Origin: Gammaproteobacteria bacterium
GTDB lineage: Bacteria; Pseudomonadota; Gammaproteobacteria; Xanthomonadales; SZUA-36
DNA: 45,745 nucleotides
Direction: 5' to 3'
NCBI GenBank assembly: GCA_030426265.1
Contig: JAUHYP010000025.1
Coordinates: 1 to 45,745, forward strand
Shown: positions 16,063 through 30,963 of the stretch, in pieces
Position numbering within the stretch: the first letter of the stretch is position 1
Layout of the letters: each line of letters starts with the position of its first letter
Made by a program: the position numbers and the translations under genes
Notes under the pieces: generated by a model
Told to the model about the DNA's origin: nothing
The model's database searches: none
What the model saw: only the letters and a program-made list of their open reading frames with translations

Positions 16063-17013
16063 TCACGACACCTCGAACGCCTGGGCGTTGAGGAAATCCG
16101 CCACCGGCATCCGCCGGCCGCCTTCGGGTTGCACTTCCAGCAGCCGCAGTCGTCCCTGGCCGCAGGCGACCTCGATGCCGGCGCCGCTGGCGCCGAGGAT
16201 TTCCCCCGGATGGCCCTCGTGGCCACGAGGGTCCGCGGCGGCGCGCCAGATGCGCAGTCGGCGGCCGTGCAGCACGCACCAGGCCACCGGCCAGGGATCG
16301 AAGGCCCGCACCTTGCGCTCCAGGGCCAGGGCGGAGCGGCCGAAATCCAGTTCGGCTTCGGCCTTGCTGAGCTTGGGCGCGTAGAGCGCCTGGGAGGTGT
16401 CCTGTGGCTGCGGCGCCGCGAGTTCTCCCCGCGCGGCGCGTCCCAGGCATTCGAGCAGGGCGTCGGCGCCGAGCACGGCCAGGCGGTCATGCACCGAGCC
16501 GCCCGTGTCCGAGGGCTCGATCACCGTCTCGCGTTGCAGGAACACCGGCCCGGTGTCCAGGCCGGCTTCCATCTGCATGATGCACACACCGGTGGTCCGG
16601 TCCCCGGCTTCCACGGCGCGCTGGATGGGGGCGGCCCCGCGCCAGCGCGGCAACAGGGAAGCATGGATGTTCCAGCAGCCCATCCGGGGCGTATCGAGGA
16701 TGGCCTGGGGCAGGATCAGGCCGTAGGCCGCCACGACCATGAGGTCGGGTTCGAGACTCGCCAGCGCGGCACGCTCGGCATCGTCGCGCAGGCCGGCGGG
16801 CTGGAACACGGGGATGCCGGCCGATTCCGCCACCCGCTTGACCGGACTGGCCGCCAGGACGCGGCCGCGGCCGGCGGGGCGATCGGGCTGGGTGTAGACG
16901 GCGACCACCTCGGCGCCCGTTTCGAGCAGGCGCTGCAGGGCGGGCACGGCAAACTCCGGGGTGCCGGCAAACACGATGCGCGGCGCCCGCGATGGCGCGT
17001 TGGCGTCCTCCAT
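16063..17013 (-). CDS. fmt: Methionyl-tRNA formyltransferase
   Basis: Formylates initiator Met-tRNA using 10-formyl-tetrahydrofolate. The 316 residues show the N-terminal formyltransferase fold starting [15 protein letters not shown], the catalytic signature [12 protein letters not shown] (115-126) and AGLDTGPV, then the C-terminal OB-like domain (from about 210). The start ATG shares one base with the def stop (TGATG), so def and fmt are translationally coupled, as is usual for these two sequential steps of N-terminal formyl handling. Confidence 0.97.
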   Translation of the reverse strand: MEDANAPSRAPRIVFAGTPEFAVPALQRLLETGAEVVAVYTQPDRPAGRGRVLAASPVKRVAESAGIPVFQPAGLRDDAERAALASLEPDLMVVAAYGLILPQAILDTPRMGCWNIHASLLPRWRGAAPIQRAVEAGDRTTGVCIMQMEAGLDTGPVFLQRETVIEPSDTGGSVHDRLAVLGADALLECLGRAARGELAAPQPQDTSQALYAPKLSKAEAELDFGRSALALERKVRAFDPWPVAWCVLHGRRLRIWRAAADPRGHEGHPGEILGASGAGIEVACGQGRLRLLEVQPEGGRRMPVADFLNAQAFEVS

Positions 17014-17543
17014 CAGATGGCGGTGGGCGTGCGGGCGTCCACTGCCCCCTGGCGACGGGCCTTCTCCAGGCGCTTGCGCACCATCTGCCGTTTCAGGGGG
17101 GAGAGGTAATCGACGAACAGCTTTCCGGCCAGGTGGTCCATTTCGTGCTGGACACAGACGGCTTCCAGGCCATCGAGATCGACCTCGAAGGTGCTGCCGT
17201 CCGGATGATGGGCGCGCACACGGACCTTTTCCGCGCGCTCGACCTTGGCGTAGATGCCGGGAACGGACAGGCAGCCTTCCTCGTAGACCTGGGTGCCGTC
17301 GGATTCGACGATCTCCGGATTGATGAAGGCGCGCGGCCGGTTGCGCTCTTCGCTGGTGTCCATCACCAGGACGCGCAGGTGCACGTTCACCTGGGTGGCG
17401 GCCAGGCCGATGCCGCTTTCCTCGTACATGGTTTCGAACATGTCCTCCACCAGTTCGGCGAGGGAAGCGTCGAAGTCCTCCACGGGACGCGCCTCGGTGC
17501 GCAACCGCGGGTCGGGAAACTCGAGGATTTCACGTAATGCCAT
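17013..17543 (-). CDS. def: Peptide deformylase
   Basis: Removes the N-formyl group from nascent proteins; Fe2+/Zn2+ metallohydrolase of the cytoplasm. The 176 residues carry all three family motifs in order: GIGLAATQ (44-51), EGCLSVPG with the metal ligand Cys91 (89-96), and HEMDH (133-137) with the two His ligands and catalytic Glu. It is the first gene of the minus-strand def-fmt-rsmB run and is divergent from the LysM gene across a 137-base AT-rich spacer. Confidence 0.97.
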   Translation of the reverse strand: MALREILEFPDPRLRTEARPVEDFDASLAELVEDMFETMYEESGIGLAATQVNVHLRVLVMDTSEERNRPRAFINPEIVESDGTQVYEEGCLSVPGIYAKVERAEKVRVRAHHPDGSTFEVDLDGLEAVCVQHEMDHLAGKLFVDYLSPLKRQMVRKRLEKARRQGAVDARTPTAI

Positions 17544-17569
17544 AAAACCGTTCCGAAAAAACTATTTAG

Positions 17570-17598
17570 GTGAACTTTCTAACCACATTAATTATGAT
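17570..17598 (+). promoter_or_regulatory. Possible sigma-70 promoter of the LysM gene
   Basis: GTGAAC (17570-17575) and TATGAT (17593-17598) are separated by 17 bases, a good -10 and a weak -35. The spacer is much more AT-rich than the surrounding DNA. Transcription would begin near 17605, about 75 bases before the GTG start of the LysM protein. Confidence 0.45.
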
Positions 17599-17680
17599 AG
17601 CTGGGCGCGAACCATGTTCGCCATACCAACAACGGGCTTTGGTCCATAATGGCTGGACGCCAGAAAAACGGGGAAGGACA

Positions 17681-18862
17681 GTGAAAAGGATACTCATTTG
17701 CCTCATCCTTGCGACATTCCTGGGCGGCGCCGCACTGGCGCAGGAAGTGTCCATAAGGGAAGACCATCCGGACGAATACATTGTAGTGCCTGGTGACACG
17801 CTTTGGGATATTTCGGGTCGGTTCCTCGACCATCCCTGGCAGTGGCCCGCCATCTGGCACGCCAACCAGCAGATCGAAAACCCGCACCTGATCTATCCGG
17901 GCGACCGCATCTCGCTGGTCTACATCGACGGTCAGCCGCGGCTGATGGTCGACCGGGGACGGCCCACGGTGCGCCTGTCCCCCGACACCCGCGTGACCAC
18001 GCGTGAACCGATCCCGCCCATTCCGCACGAGTGGGTCGCCGGCCTGATCCGCAACTTCCGCATGATCGACTCGCAGGAAGCCCTCGACGCGCTGCCCTAC
18101 GTGGTGGCGAACGAGGAGCGGACGATCAATGCCGCGGTGTACGACAACACCTATGTGCGCAACCTCGAAGGGGAGGTCGGCCAGTACTACGCCGTCATGC
18201 GCCTGGGCAACATCTACTACCGCAAGGACGGTGAAATCCGCCGCGCCATCGAGCCGGGCTACGGCCTGCATGCGTCGACCAGGGAAGAGTGGCACCCGAC
18301 CTGGTGGGAGCGCGCCGCCAACCTCAAGCCGCAGAACTACGGCGACATCGTCGGATTCGAGCTCTACCAGGTGGCCGAGGGCATGCTCGCCAAGAAAGGC
18401 GACCCGTCCATCGTCACCATCGGCAGTGCCCAGGACTCCGTGCGCGAAGGCGACTTCGTGCTGCCCCTGGACGACATCGGCTACGTGGACCAGTACCAGC
18501 CGCGCGCCATGGATTCCGTACCGGAGGGCATGAAGGTGCTGGGCGTGCAGGGCGACAACCGTTTCGTCGGCCACCTGAAGATGGTGTCGATCTCCGGCGG
18601 TTCCAGCCAGGGCGTGCAGCCCGGGCACGTGTTCTCCGCCTTCCGCCCCGGCGACGAAATCCGCGACCGTGTCAAATATCCTGCAGGCAGCCTGGCCGAT
18701 GCTGGTACCTGGAAAGGGGACAAGGTCGTATTGCCGGACGAGTTCGATGCGCACATCATGGTGTTCCGCGTGTTCGAAGAGGTGTCCTACGCCCTGGTCA
18801 TGGAAGGTGACCGGCCGGTGATGGAGCACGACATCCTCAAGCACCCCGACGAGACGCTCTGA
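17681..18862 (+). CDS. Exported LysM-domain protein
   Basis: 393 residues: a signal peptide (1-21, ending ALAQ), one LysM peptidoglycan-binding domain (about 33-79, YIVVPGDTLWDISGRFL to IYPGDRISLVYI) and about 310 residues of a family-specific C-terminal domain. LysM proteins of this type are regularly encoded between def and dprA in gammaproteobacteria; their cellular role is not established. The start is a GTG preceded by GGGGAAGGA, which gives a proper signal peptide (MKRILICLILATFLGG). A longer ATG reading from 17570 would add 37 residues that spoil the signal peptide and cover the promoter, so I rejected it. Confidence 0.9.
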   Translation: MKRILICLILATFLGGAALAQEVSIREDHPDEYIVVPGDTLWDISGRFLDHPWQWPAIWHANQQIENPHLIYPGDRISLVYIDGQPRLMVDRGRPTVRLSPDTRVTTREPIPPIPHEWVAGLIRNFRMIDSQEALDALPYVVANEERTINAAVYDNTYVRNLEGEVGQYYAVMRLGNIYYRKDGEIRRAIEPGYGLHASTREEWHPTWWERAANLKPQNYGDIVGFELYQVAEGMLAKKGDPSIVTIGSAQDSVREGDFVLPLDDIGYVDQYQPRAMDSVPEGMKVLGVQGDNRFVGHLKMVSISGGSSQGVQPGHVFSAFRPGDEIRDRVKYPAGSLADAGTWKGDKVVLPDEFDAHIMVFRVFEEVSYALVMEGDRPVMEHDILKHPDETL

Positions 18863-18882
18863 GGCACACCACCAGGTTCGAT

Positions 18883-18911
18883 CGAACGGGGTGCCCTTGG
18901 CACCCCGTTCG
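18883..18911 (+). terminator. Strong hairpin between LysM gene and dprA
   Basis: A perfect 13-bp stem (CGAACGGGGTGCC and its complement) with a 3-base loop begins 20 bases after the LysM stop and ends 17 bases before the dprA start. No T tract follows. It probably terminates or processes the LysM transcript and may limit readthrough into dprA. Confidence 0.65.
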
Positions 18912-18928
18912 CGTTATGGAGAAGCCGA

Positions 18929-20098
18929 TTGCGCACCGCCTGGATGACCATCGCCCGGACACCCGGCCTGGGTGGACGCCGCCTGCTCGAACTGCTGCCG
19001 GCGGTGGGCGGCCCCGAGGCGCTGTGCGCGGCGCCCCGCGCCGAACTGCGCGCGATGGGCATGGACGAGCGCCAGGTGGAGGCGCTGAAGAACCCCGCCC
19101 CGGCCGATCGTGACCGTGACCGGGCCTGGCTCGACGGGCCGGACCGGCACCTGGTCGGCGTGACGGACCCGGACTATCCCGCACTGCTGCTGAACACGTC
19201 TTCACCGCCCGCGGTGCTGTGGGTATGGGGCGATTCCACCGCGCTCTGGCAGCCGCAGGTGGCGGTCGTCGGCAGCCGCAACCCGACCGCCGGCGGGCGC
19301 GACCACGCGCGTGATTTCGCCGGTACCCTGGCGCGCGAGGGCTGGACCATCACCAGCGGCCTGGCCGCGGGCATCGACGTCACCGCGCACCGCGCGGCGC
19401 TGGATGCGGGCGCGCGGACGGTCGCGGTGCTGGGAACCGGGCCGGACCTCGTCTACCCGGCCGCGCACCGTGAGACCGCGGACGCCATCGCGCGTCAGGG
19501 CGCCCTGGTCTCCGAACTGCCGCCCGGGTCACCGGCGCGCAAGCAGCATTTTCCTTCGCGCAACCGAATCATCGCCGGCCTGTCACTGGGCGTCCTGGTC
19601 GTGGAGGCGGCGCTCAACAGCGGTTCGCTGATCACCGCGCGGCTCGCTGCGGAGCAGGGGCGCGAGGTCTTCGCGCTGCCCGGTTCGCTCCACAATCCCA
19701 TGGCGCGCGGCTGTCACCGCCTGATCCGCGAGGGCGCCCGGCTGACCGAGTCCACCGCGGACATCGTCACCGAACTGGCGCCGATGGCGGCCGAGCTCGC
19801 CATGGCCCTGGGGCGCCGCCTTGCCGAGGACGACGACGAAGCCGCCAACGCCGAGCAGCCTGCCGAAGCCGAACTTCTCGAGGACGAGGAGTACGCCCGG
19901 CTGTGGGAGGCGATCGGCTACGACCCCGTCACCCAGGACCGCCTGGCCGAACGCGCCGGACTTCCGGCCCGGTCGGTGTCGTCCATGTTGCTGATGCTGG
20001 AGCTGCGCGGACTGGTCGAAACCTTCGAAGGAGGCCGGGTGGCGCGGCACCCGGCGGTCGCCTCAGCCCTTGAACCGGGCCGGAATGCACCCATTTAG
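18929..20098 (+). CDS. dprA: DNA processing protein DprA (Smf)
   Basis: Binds single-stranded DNA entering by natural transformation and loads RecA. The 389 residues comprise an N-terminal helical (SAM-like) part (about 1-70), the DprA Rossmann core with VAVVGSRNPTAGG (111-123), SGLAAGIDVTAHRAAL (143-158) and PSRNRIIAGLS (209-219), then a charged linker and a C-terminal winged-helix domain (about 310-380). The start is a TTG with GGAGAAG eight bases upstream; the alternative is ATG 18944, which would shorten the protein by five residues. Other competence genes are not in the window. Confidence 0.95.
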   Translation: MRTAWMTIARTPGLGGRRLLELLPAVGGPEALCAAPRAELRAMGMDERQVEALKNPAPADRDRDRAWLDGPDRHLVGVTDPDYPALLLNTSSPPAVLWVWGDSTALWQPQVAVVGSRNPTAGGRDHARDFAGTLAREGWTITSGLAAGIDVTAHRAALDAGARTVAVLGTGPDLVYPAAHRETADAIARQGALVSELPPGSPARKQHFPSRNRIIAGLSLGVLVVEAALNSGSLITARLAAEQGREVFALPGSLHNPMARGCHRLIREGARLTESTADIVTELAPMAAELAMALGRRLAEDDDEAANAEQPAEAELLEDEEYARLWEAIGYDPVTQDRLAERAGLPARSVSSMLLMLELRGLVETFEGGRVARHPAVASALEPGRNAPI

Positions 20099-20101
20099 TG
20101 C

Positions 20102-20127
20102 GATTTCCCGGTGATTCCGCGGAAATC
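20102..20127 (+). terminator. Hairpin after dprA
   Basis: GATTTCC (20102-20108) pairs with GGAAATC (20121-20127), extended inwards by CGG/CCG with one bulged base. It starts four bases after the dprA stop and is followed by AGAAAAAATTTT, so termination may be partial. The AT-rich stretch to 20247 probably also holds the smg promoter, which I cannot define well. Confidence 0.45.
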
Positions 20128-20247
20128 AGAAAAAATTTTCCGCTTTCCATTGACCCCCGCTTGACTTTATTGGATGCTCAGGTCTCTGGAGCTGAGAGGA
20201 CAGGCGCCCCGGCAAGACAGCGGGAAGCCTGAAGACCAGAGGACAAA

Positions 20248-20724
20248 ATGAAAGAAAACGTACTCGACGTACTGATGTTTCTGTTCGAGAAATACTTCTA
20301 TGACGAGCCGGAGCAGGAACCCGACCGCGCCGTGATGGAAGAAAACCTGCACGAAGCCGGCTTCACCAATGCCGAGATCGACAAGGCCTTCCGCTGGCTG
20401 GACGGCCTCGCGGAGCAGCGTCACCAGCCCGAGATCCAGATTCAGGCCGACCGGCCGATCCGGGTCTATGTCGATTGCGAAACCGATCGGCTGGACCTGG
20501 AGTGCCTGGACTTCATCATGTACCTGGAAAACATCGGCATCCTCGATGCCCAGCGCCGCGAGCTGGTGCTGGACCGGCTGATGGCCCTCGAGTCCGAGGA
20601 CATCACGCAGGAAGACCTCAAGTGGGTGGTGCTGATGGTGCTGTTCAACCAGCCGGGCCAGGAAGCGAACTACGCCTGGATGGAAGACTTCATGTTTGAC
20701 AGCGAACAGGAATACAGGCACTAA
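20248..20724 (+). CDS. smg: Smg protein (DUF494)
   Basis: 158 residues, MKENVLDVLMFLFEKYFYDE onward, a full-length member of the Smg/DUF494 family. The protein is acidic and helical with no signal or membrane segment. The family is conserved next to dprA and topA across gammaproteobacteria, but its function is not known, although older work named it after its place in the smf-smg cluster. It ends 155 bases before topA; that gap is GC-rich and holds no gene I can see. Confidence 0.94.
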   Translation: MKENVLDVLMFLFEKYFYDEPEQEPDRAVMEENLHEAGFTNAEIDKAFRWLDGLAEQRHQPEIQIQADRPIRVYVDCETDRLDLECLDFIMYLENIGILDAQRRELVLDRLMALESEDITQEDLKWVVLMVLFNQPGQEANYAWMEDFMFDSEQEYRH

Positions 20725-20879
20725 TAAAAAAAACGCAGGGGGGGCGCTCGTCCCAGGCCGGCCCGACCGGCCTGATTTCGCTCACCCTTCACCTGTGCCC
20801 TGTTGAACTCCCCCCGGAAGCGGCCTGAACGTCCTGCGCGCTCCGTACTGCCGCCCGCGGGATGAAGGCCTGATACCGA

Positions 20880-23357
20880 ATGCCGAAGAACCTGCTCATC
20901 GTCGAGTCGCCCGCAAAGGCGACCACCATCAACCGCTACCTCGGCGAGGATTTCCTCGTGCTGGCCTCCTATGGCCACATCCGGGACCTCACCGGCAAGG
21001 AGGACGCGGTCGATACGGCGAACGGGTTCGCAATGCACTACGAGCTGTCGGACGACAGCAAGAAGCACGTCGACCGCATCGTCAAGGCCGCGCGACAGGC
21101 CGAAAACGTCTATCTCGCGACGGACCTCGATCGCGAGGGCGAGGCCATTTCCTGGCACGTGTACGAGGTGCTCCGTGAAAATGGCCTGATCGACGACAGG
21201 AACTACTTCCGGGTCGAATTTTCGGAGATCACCAAGAAGGCCATCGAGCAGGCCGTGGCCAATCCGCGTGAATTGTCCATGGACCTGGTCAACGCGCAGC
21301 AGGCGCGTCGCGCCCTGGACTACCTGGTCGGTTACAACCTCTCGCCGCTGCTCTGGCGCAAGATCAAGACCGGCCTCAGCGCCGGACGTGTCCAGAGCCC
21401 GGCCCTGCGCCTGGTGGTGGAGCGCGAACGGGAGCGCGAACGGTTCGAACCGCAGGAGTACTGGTCCATCGAGGCCGACCTGCAGAAGGAGGGCACGCCC
21501 TTCGTCGGGCGTCTGGCCTCCCTGGACGGTTCGAGCTTCGACAAGTTCGACATCGGCAACGGTGACCGCGCCGCCGAGGTGCGTCGCCAGCTGCTGGAGC
21601 ACGCCGGCGGCAAGCTGACCGTCGACCGGGTCAAGAAGAGCCAGCGCAAGCGCAATCCCGCACCGCCCTTCATCACCTCCACCCTGCAGATGGACGCCTC
21701 GCGCAAGCTGGGCTTTTCCGCCCAGCGCACCATGCGCGCCGCACAGGGCCTGTACGAGGGCGTGGAGATCGACGGCGAGACCCAGGGCCTGATCACCTAC
21801 ATGCGTACCGACTCGGTAACCCTGTCGAACGACGCCCTGGGCGACCTGCGTGGCCAGATCCAGCGGCAGTTCGGCGCGGACCACCTGCCGGACACCCCCA
21901 ATTTCTACAAGACCAAGTCCAAGAACGCCCAGGAGGCCCACGAGGCGATCCGCCCGACCTCCGCGGCCCTGACGCCCGAGCGCGCCCGCCGCTACCTCGG
22001 CGACGACCAGGCGCGGCTGTACGAGCTGATCTGGCGCCGCACCATGGCCTGCCAGATGGTCCCCGCGCAGCTGGACCTGGTGGCCGTGGAGTTCGACTGC
22101 GGACCGGGCGCCTCCTTCCGGGCCAACGGCTCGGTGATCACCTTCCCCGGCTTTCTCGCCGCCTACCAGGAAGGCAAGGCCGAAGGCAGCGTGGACGAGG
22201 ACAAGGAAGAGCGCCTGCCGGCGATGAACGAAGGCGACGTGGTGCAGCTGATCGACGTGCGCGCCGACCAGCATTTCACCCAGCCGCCGCCGCGCTACTC
22301 GGAGGCGACCCTGGTCAAGGCGCTGGAGGATTTCGGCATTGGCCGGCCGTCCACCTACGCGAGCATCATCCAGACGCTCAAGAACCGGCACTACGTGGAC
22401 CTGGACGCCCGCCGCCTGATCCCCACGGACACGGGCCGGGTGGTGGAACGCTTCCTGGAGAACCACTTCAACAACTACGTCGACTACGAGTTCACCGCCC
22501 GTTTCGAGGACGAACTGGACGAGGTGTCCCGCGGCGAGCGCGAATGGGTGCCCTTGCTGGAAGAATTCTGGACGCCCTTCAAATCGCTGGTGGACGAGAA
22601 GGCCGAGACCGTGGACCGGGACGAGGCCCGCCAGGCGCGCGTGCTCGGGGACGATCCCAAGTCCGGCCGGCCGGTGTCGGTGCGCCTGGGCCGCTACGGG
22701 CCGCACGTCATGATCGGCACCCGTGACGACGAGGAAAAACCACAGTTCGCGGGACTGCGCCCCGGCCAGAGCCTCGAGACCATCGGCCTGGAAGAAGCGC
22801 TGGAGCTGTTCAAGCTGCCGCGCGACCTGGGCGAGACGGAAGAAGGCGAGGACGTGGCCGCCGGGATCGGGCGATTCGGGCCCTACATCCGCTACGGCAG
22901 CAAGTTCGTCTCGCTCAAGGAAGACGACCCGCACGACGTCACCCTGGAGCGGGCGCTCGAACTGATCGCCGCCAAAAAACAGGCGGACCTGGACAAGATC
23001 CTGGTGCAGTTCGACGGCACCGAGGTGCAGATCCTCAAGGGCCGCTGGGGGCCGTTCATCACCGACGGCCACAAGAACGCGCGCATCCCCAAGGACCGCG
23101 AACCCGGTTCCTACACCCTCGAGGAATGCCAGGAGCTGCTGGCCGCTGCGCCCGAGCCGAAGAAACGCGGCAGGAAGAAGGCCGCGAAAAAAGTCGCGAA
23201 GAAGACCACGAAGAAGACCGGCGCGCGCAAGAAGACCGCGAAGAAGAAGGCCTCCAAGAAGAAGGCCAGCAAGAAAGCTGCCGGGAAGAAGACTTCCCGC
23301 AAGACCGCCACGGATGCCGATCCCGGTCGCGAAGTGGCGGGCGCCACCGACGGCTGA
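20880..23357 (+). CDS. topA: DNA topoisomerase I
   Basis: Type IA enzyme that relaxes negative supercoils. In its 825 residues, the N-terminal Toprim domain has Glu9 (LLIVESPAKA) and the acidic triad in TDLDREGE (81-88); the catalytic tyrosine is Tyr307 in LITYMRTDS. After the core, two Topo C-repeat motifs (SVRLGRYGPHVMIG and AAGIGRFGPYIRYG, plus LKGRWGPFITDG) replace the Cys4 zinc ribbons of E. coli TopA: no paired CxxC motifs are present. The last 65 or so residues are an extreme Lys/Ala tail resembling histone H1-like proteins, as in many high-GC bacteria. tsaC starts four bases downstream. Confidence 0.97.
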   Translation: MPKNLLIVESPAKATTINRYLGEDFLVLASYGHIRDLTGKEDAVDTANGFAMHYELSDDSKKHVDRIVKAARQAENVYLATDLDREGEAISWHVYEVLRENGLIDDRNYFRVEFSEITKKAIEQAVANPRELSMDLVNAQQARRALDYLVGYNLSPLLWRKIKTGLSAGRVQSPALRLVVERERERERFEPQEYWSIEADLQKEGTPFVGRLASLDGSSFDKFDIGNGDRAAEVRRQLLEHAGGKLTVDRVKKSQRKRNPAPPFITSTLQMDASRKLGFSAQRTMRAAQGLYEGVEIDGETQGLITYMRTDSVTLSNDALGDLRGQIQRQFGADHLPDTPNFYKTKSKNAQEAHEAIRPTSAALTPERARRYLGDDQARLYELIWRRTMACQMVPAQLDLVAVEFDCGPGASFRANGSVITFPGFLAAYQEGKAEGSVDEDKEERLPAMNEGDVVQLIDVRADQHFTQPPPRYSEATLVKALEDFGIGRPSTYASIIQTLKNRHYVDLDARRLIPTDTGRVVERFLENHFNNYVDYEFTARFEDELDEVSRGEREWVPLLEEFWTPFKSLVDEKAETVDRDEARQARVLGDDPKSGRPVSVRLGRYGPHVMIGTRDDEEKPQFAGLRPGQSLETIGLEEALELFKLPRDLGETEEGEDVAAGIGRFGPYIRYGSKFVSLKEDDPHDVTLERALELIAAKKQADLDKILVQFDGTEVQILKGRWGPFITDGHKNARIPKDREPGSYTLEECQELLAAAPEPKKRGRKKAAKKVAKKTTKKTGARKKTAKKKASKKKASKKAAGKKTSRKTATDADPGREVAGATDG

Positions 23358-23360
23358 ACC

Positions 23361-24826
<1,466 letters not shown>

Positions 24827-24963
24827 GGGATTCTGAAATTTTTTGAAACTTCCTGGGCGGTTCGCCGGTCTGAGTATTCGAGGCTGCAACAGCCTGGCCC
24901 GTCTCCCTCCCTGTACGGGCCACCCCGGTGCCGGTTCGTCCCCCAAGACCGGCATCGTGTTTC

Positions 24964-24993
24964 AAGCCCCGGGCTTCGGTTCGGGGCTTTTTT
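24964..24993 (+). terminator. Factor-independent terminator after hemF
   Basis: AAGCCCCG pairs perfectly with CGGGGCTT around a 10-base loop, and the second arm runs straight into a T tract (24988-24993). This is the best-formed terminator in the window. It lies within the 299-base gap between hemF and the amidohydrolase gene. The rest of that gap shows no gene. Confidence 0.85.
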
Positions 24994-25125
24994 CGTCGGT
25001 TCCTGGCGCAAAAGGCCGGGGCAGGGCGGAGTGTCACCGGTTCATCCGGACGCCCCCGGCGCTTGCCTCCGCCTTTCGCTACACTGGCACGCCCCGAAAA
25101 GAAGCCCTTGCCCAGGAGCACGCCG

Positions 25126-28437
<3,312 letters not shown>

Positions 28438-28518
28438 GGCGCACCAGGACGGGCTCGCTGCAGCGTCGCCCGGTTCAGGCCTGGGTGAGGTCGGAACCCC
28501 GGTTCCGCCGAGGCTGAA

Positions 28519-29343
28519 TCAGGCGGCGCCGAGGGCCTGTTTGCTGCGCTGGAGGTTGCGGTTGGCGGACTCGCCCAGGGCCAGGGCCAGGGCGACCTGC
28601 AGCGCGTCCATCAGGGCCAGCTGCGCCAGGCGCGAACTCATGGGCGTGTAGATGCTGGCGTCCTCTCCCACCTCGCACTCGAAGCACAGGGAGGCTTCCC
28701 CGGCCATGGGCGAACCCGGCTGCGTGAAGGCGATCACGTAGGCGCCGTTCTCCCGCGCCTGGCGCTGAGCGCGGGCGACGTCCTGCCAGCGCCCGCTGTG
28801 GGAAATCATCAGGAGGACATCTTCCCGACCGCTGACCGCCGCCGTCTGCAGGATGGACGGGGTATCGGTCTGTGCTGAACTGGGCACCCCCAGGCGAAAG
28901 AATTTCTGGCAGGCGTCGCGCGCCACGTCACCCGAGGCGCCCAGGCCGCAGAACACCCACTGCCGCGCCCCGCGCATGGCGGCCACGGCATCCTCGAAGG
29001 GGAGGTTGGGCGCCAGGTCGCGCATGGTGAGAATGGCGTGCACCGAACGATCCATGACCTTCATGACGGCGTCGCCGACGCTGTCGCCGGGCGCCACGTC
29101 CCGGTGCAGATAGCTGGCGGGCCGGCTCAGGGCCTCGGCCAGGCGCAGCTTCATGTCGGAGTAGCCGCTGGCGCCCGTGCGGCGGCAGAAACGCACAATC
29201 GTCGGTTCGCTGGTGCCGATCTTGCGCGCCAGCTCCGCCAGCGTGGAAGCGAGCGCTTCGCGCGGGTGCGCCAGCACCCACTCGGCCACCCGCCGCTCCG
29301 CGGGGCTGAGGGAATCTCGGAGTTCGTCGATGCGCTTGAGCAT
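28519..29343 (-). CDS. hexR: HexR, RpiR-family regulator of central carbon metabolism
   Basis: 274 residues. The N-terminal RpiR helix-turn-helix (about 1-77, LAELARKIGTSEPTIVRFCRR) is joined to a SIS sugar-phosphate-binding domain (about 120-250, starting VFCGLGASGDVARDACQKF). In other gammaproteobacteria HexR represses zwf and Entner-Doudoroff genes and releases DNA on binding KDPG. Being divergent from zwf, with a palindromic operator three bases from its own start codon, it very probably also represses itself. It converges with the amidohydrolase gene. Confidence 0.94.
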   Translation of the reverse strand: MLKRIDELRDSLSPAERRVAEWVLAHPREALASTLAELARKIGTSEPTIVRFCRRTGASGYSDMKLRLAEALSRPASYLHRDVAPGDSVGDAVMKVMDRSVHAILTMRDLAPNLPFEDAVAAMRGARQWVFCGLGASGDVARDACQKFFRLGVPSSAQTDTPSILQTAAVSGREDVLLMISHSGRWQDVARAQRQARENGAYVIAFTQPGSPMAGEASLCFECEVGEDASIYTPMSSRLAQLALMDALQVALALALGESANRNLQRSKQALGAA

Positions 29344-29345
29344 TT

Positions 29346-29360
29346 TGTAGTAATACTACA
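29346..29360. promoter_or_regulatory. HexR operator 1 (perfect 15-bp palindrome)
   Basis: TGTAGTAATACTACA is a perfect palindrome about a central A and matches the HexR consensus TGTAATTAAATTACA at 11 of 15 positions. It lies directly upstream of the hexR start codon, where a bound repressor would block hexR transcription or the shared promoter region. Confidence 0.82.
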
Positions 29361-29409
29361 TCATTCTGACACGGCAGTATGGCATGGTAACGGTGAAAAA
29401 AGCCGTTTC

Positions 29410-29424
29410 TGTAGTAAAATTTCC
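29410..29424. promoter_or_regulatory. HexR operator 2 (one strong half-site)
   Basis: TGTAGTAAAATTTCC agrees with the HexR consensus at 11 of 15 positions; the left half is strong and the right half weak. It ends 23 bases before the zwf start and 50 bases after operator 1, so a cooperative two-site arrangement over the 104-base hexR-zwf spacer is possible. Confidence 0.6.
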
Positions 29425-29447
29425 AAAAATCCTGGAACAAGAACCCT

Positions 29448-30941
<1,494 letters not shown>

Positions 30942-30963
30942 TTCAGGCGGCGGGGACCAGCCC

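Noticed and set aside
24928-25125. N-terminal extension of the amidohydrolase protein by 66 residues.
   Set aside because: The extension runs through the hemF terminator hairpin and would bury the signal peptide; a TTG with a good ribosome binding site explains the start.
28489-28511. The palindrome CGGAACCCCGGTTCCG after the amidohydrolase gene as a terminator.
   Set aside because: The two arms leave almost no loop and no T tract follows on either strand, so it is a weak candidate only.
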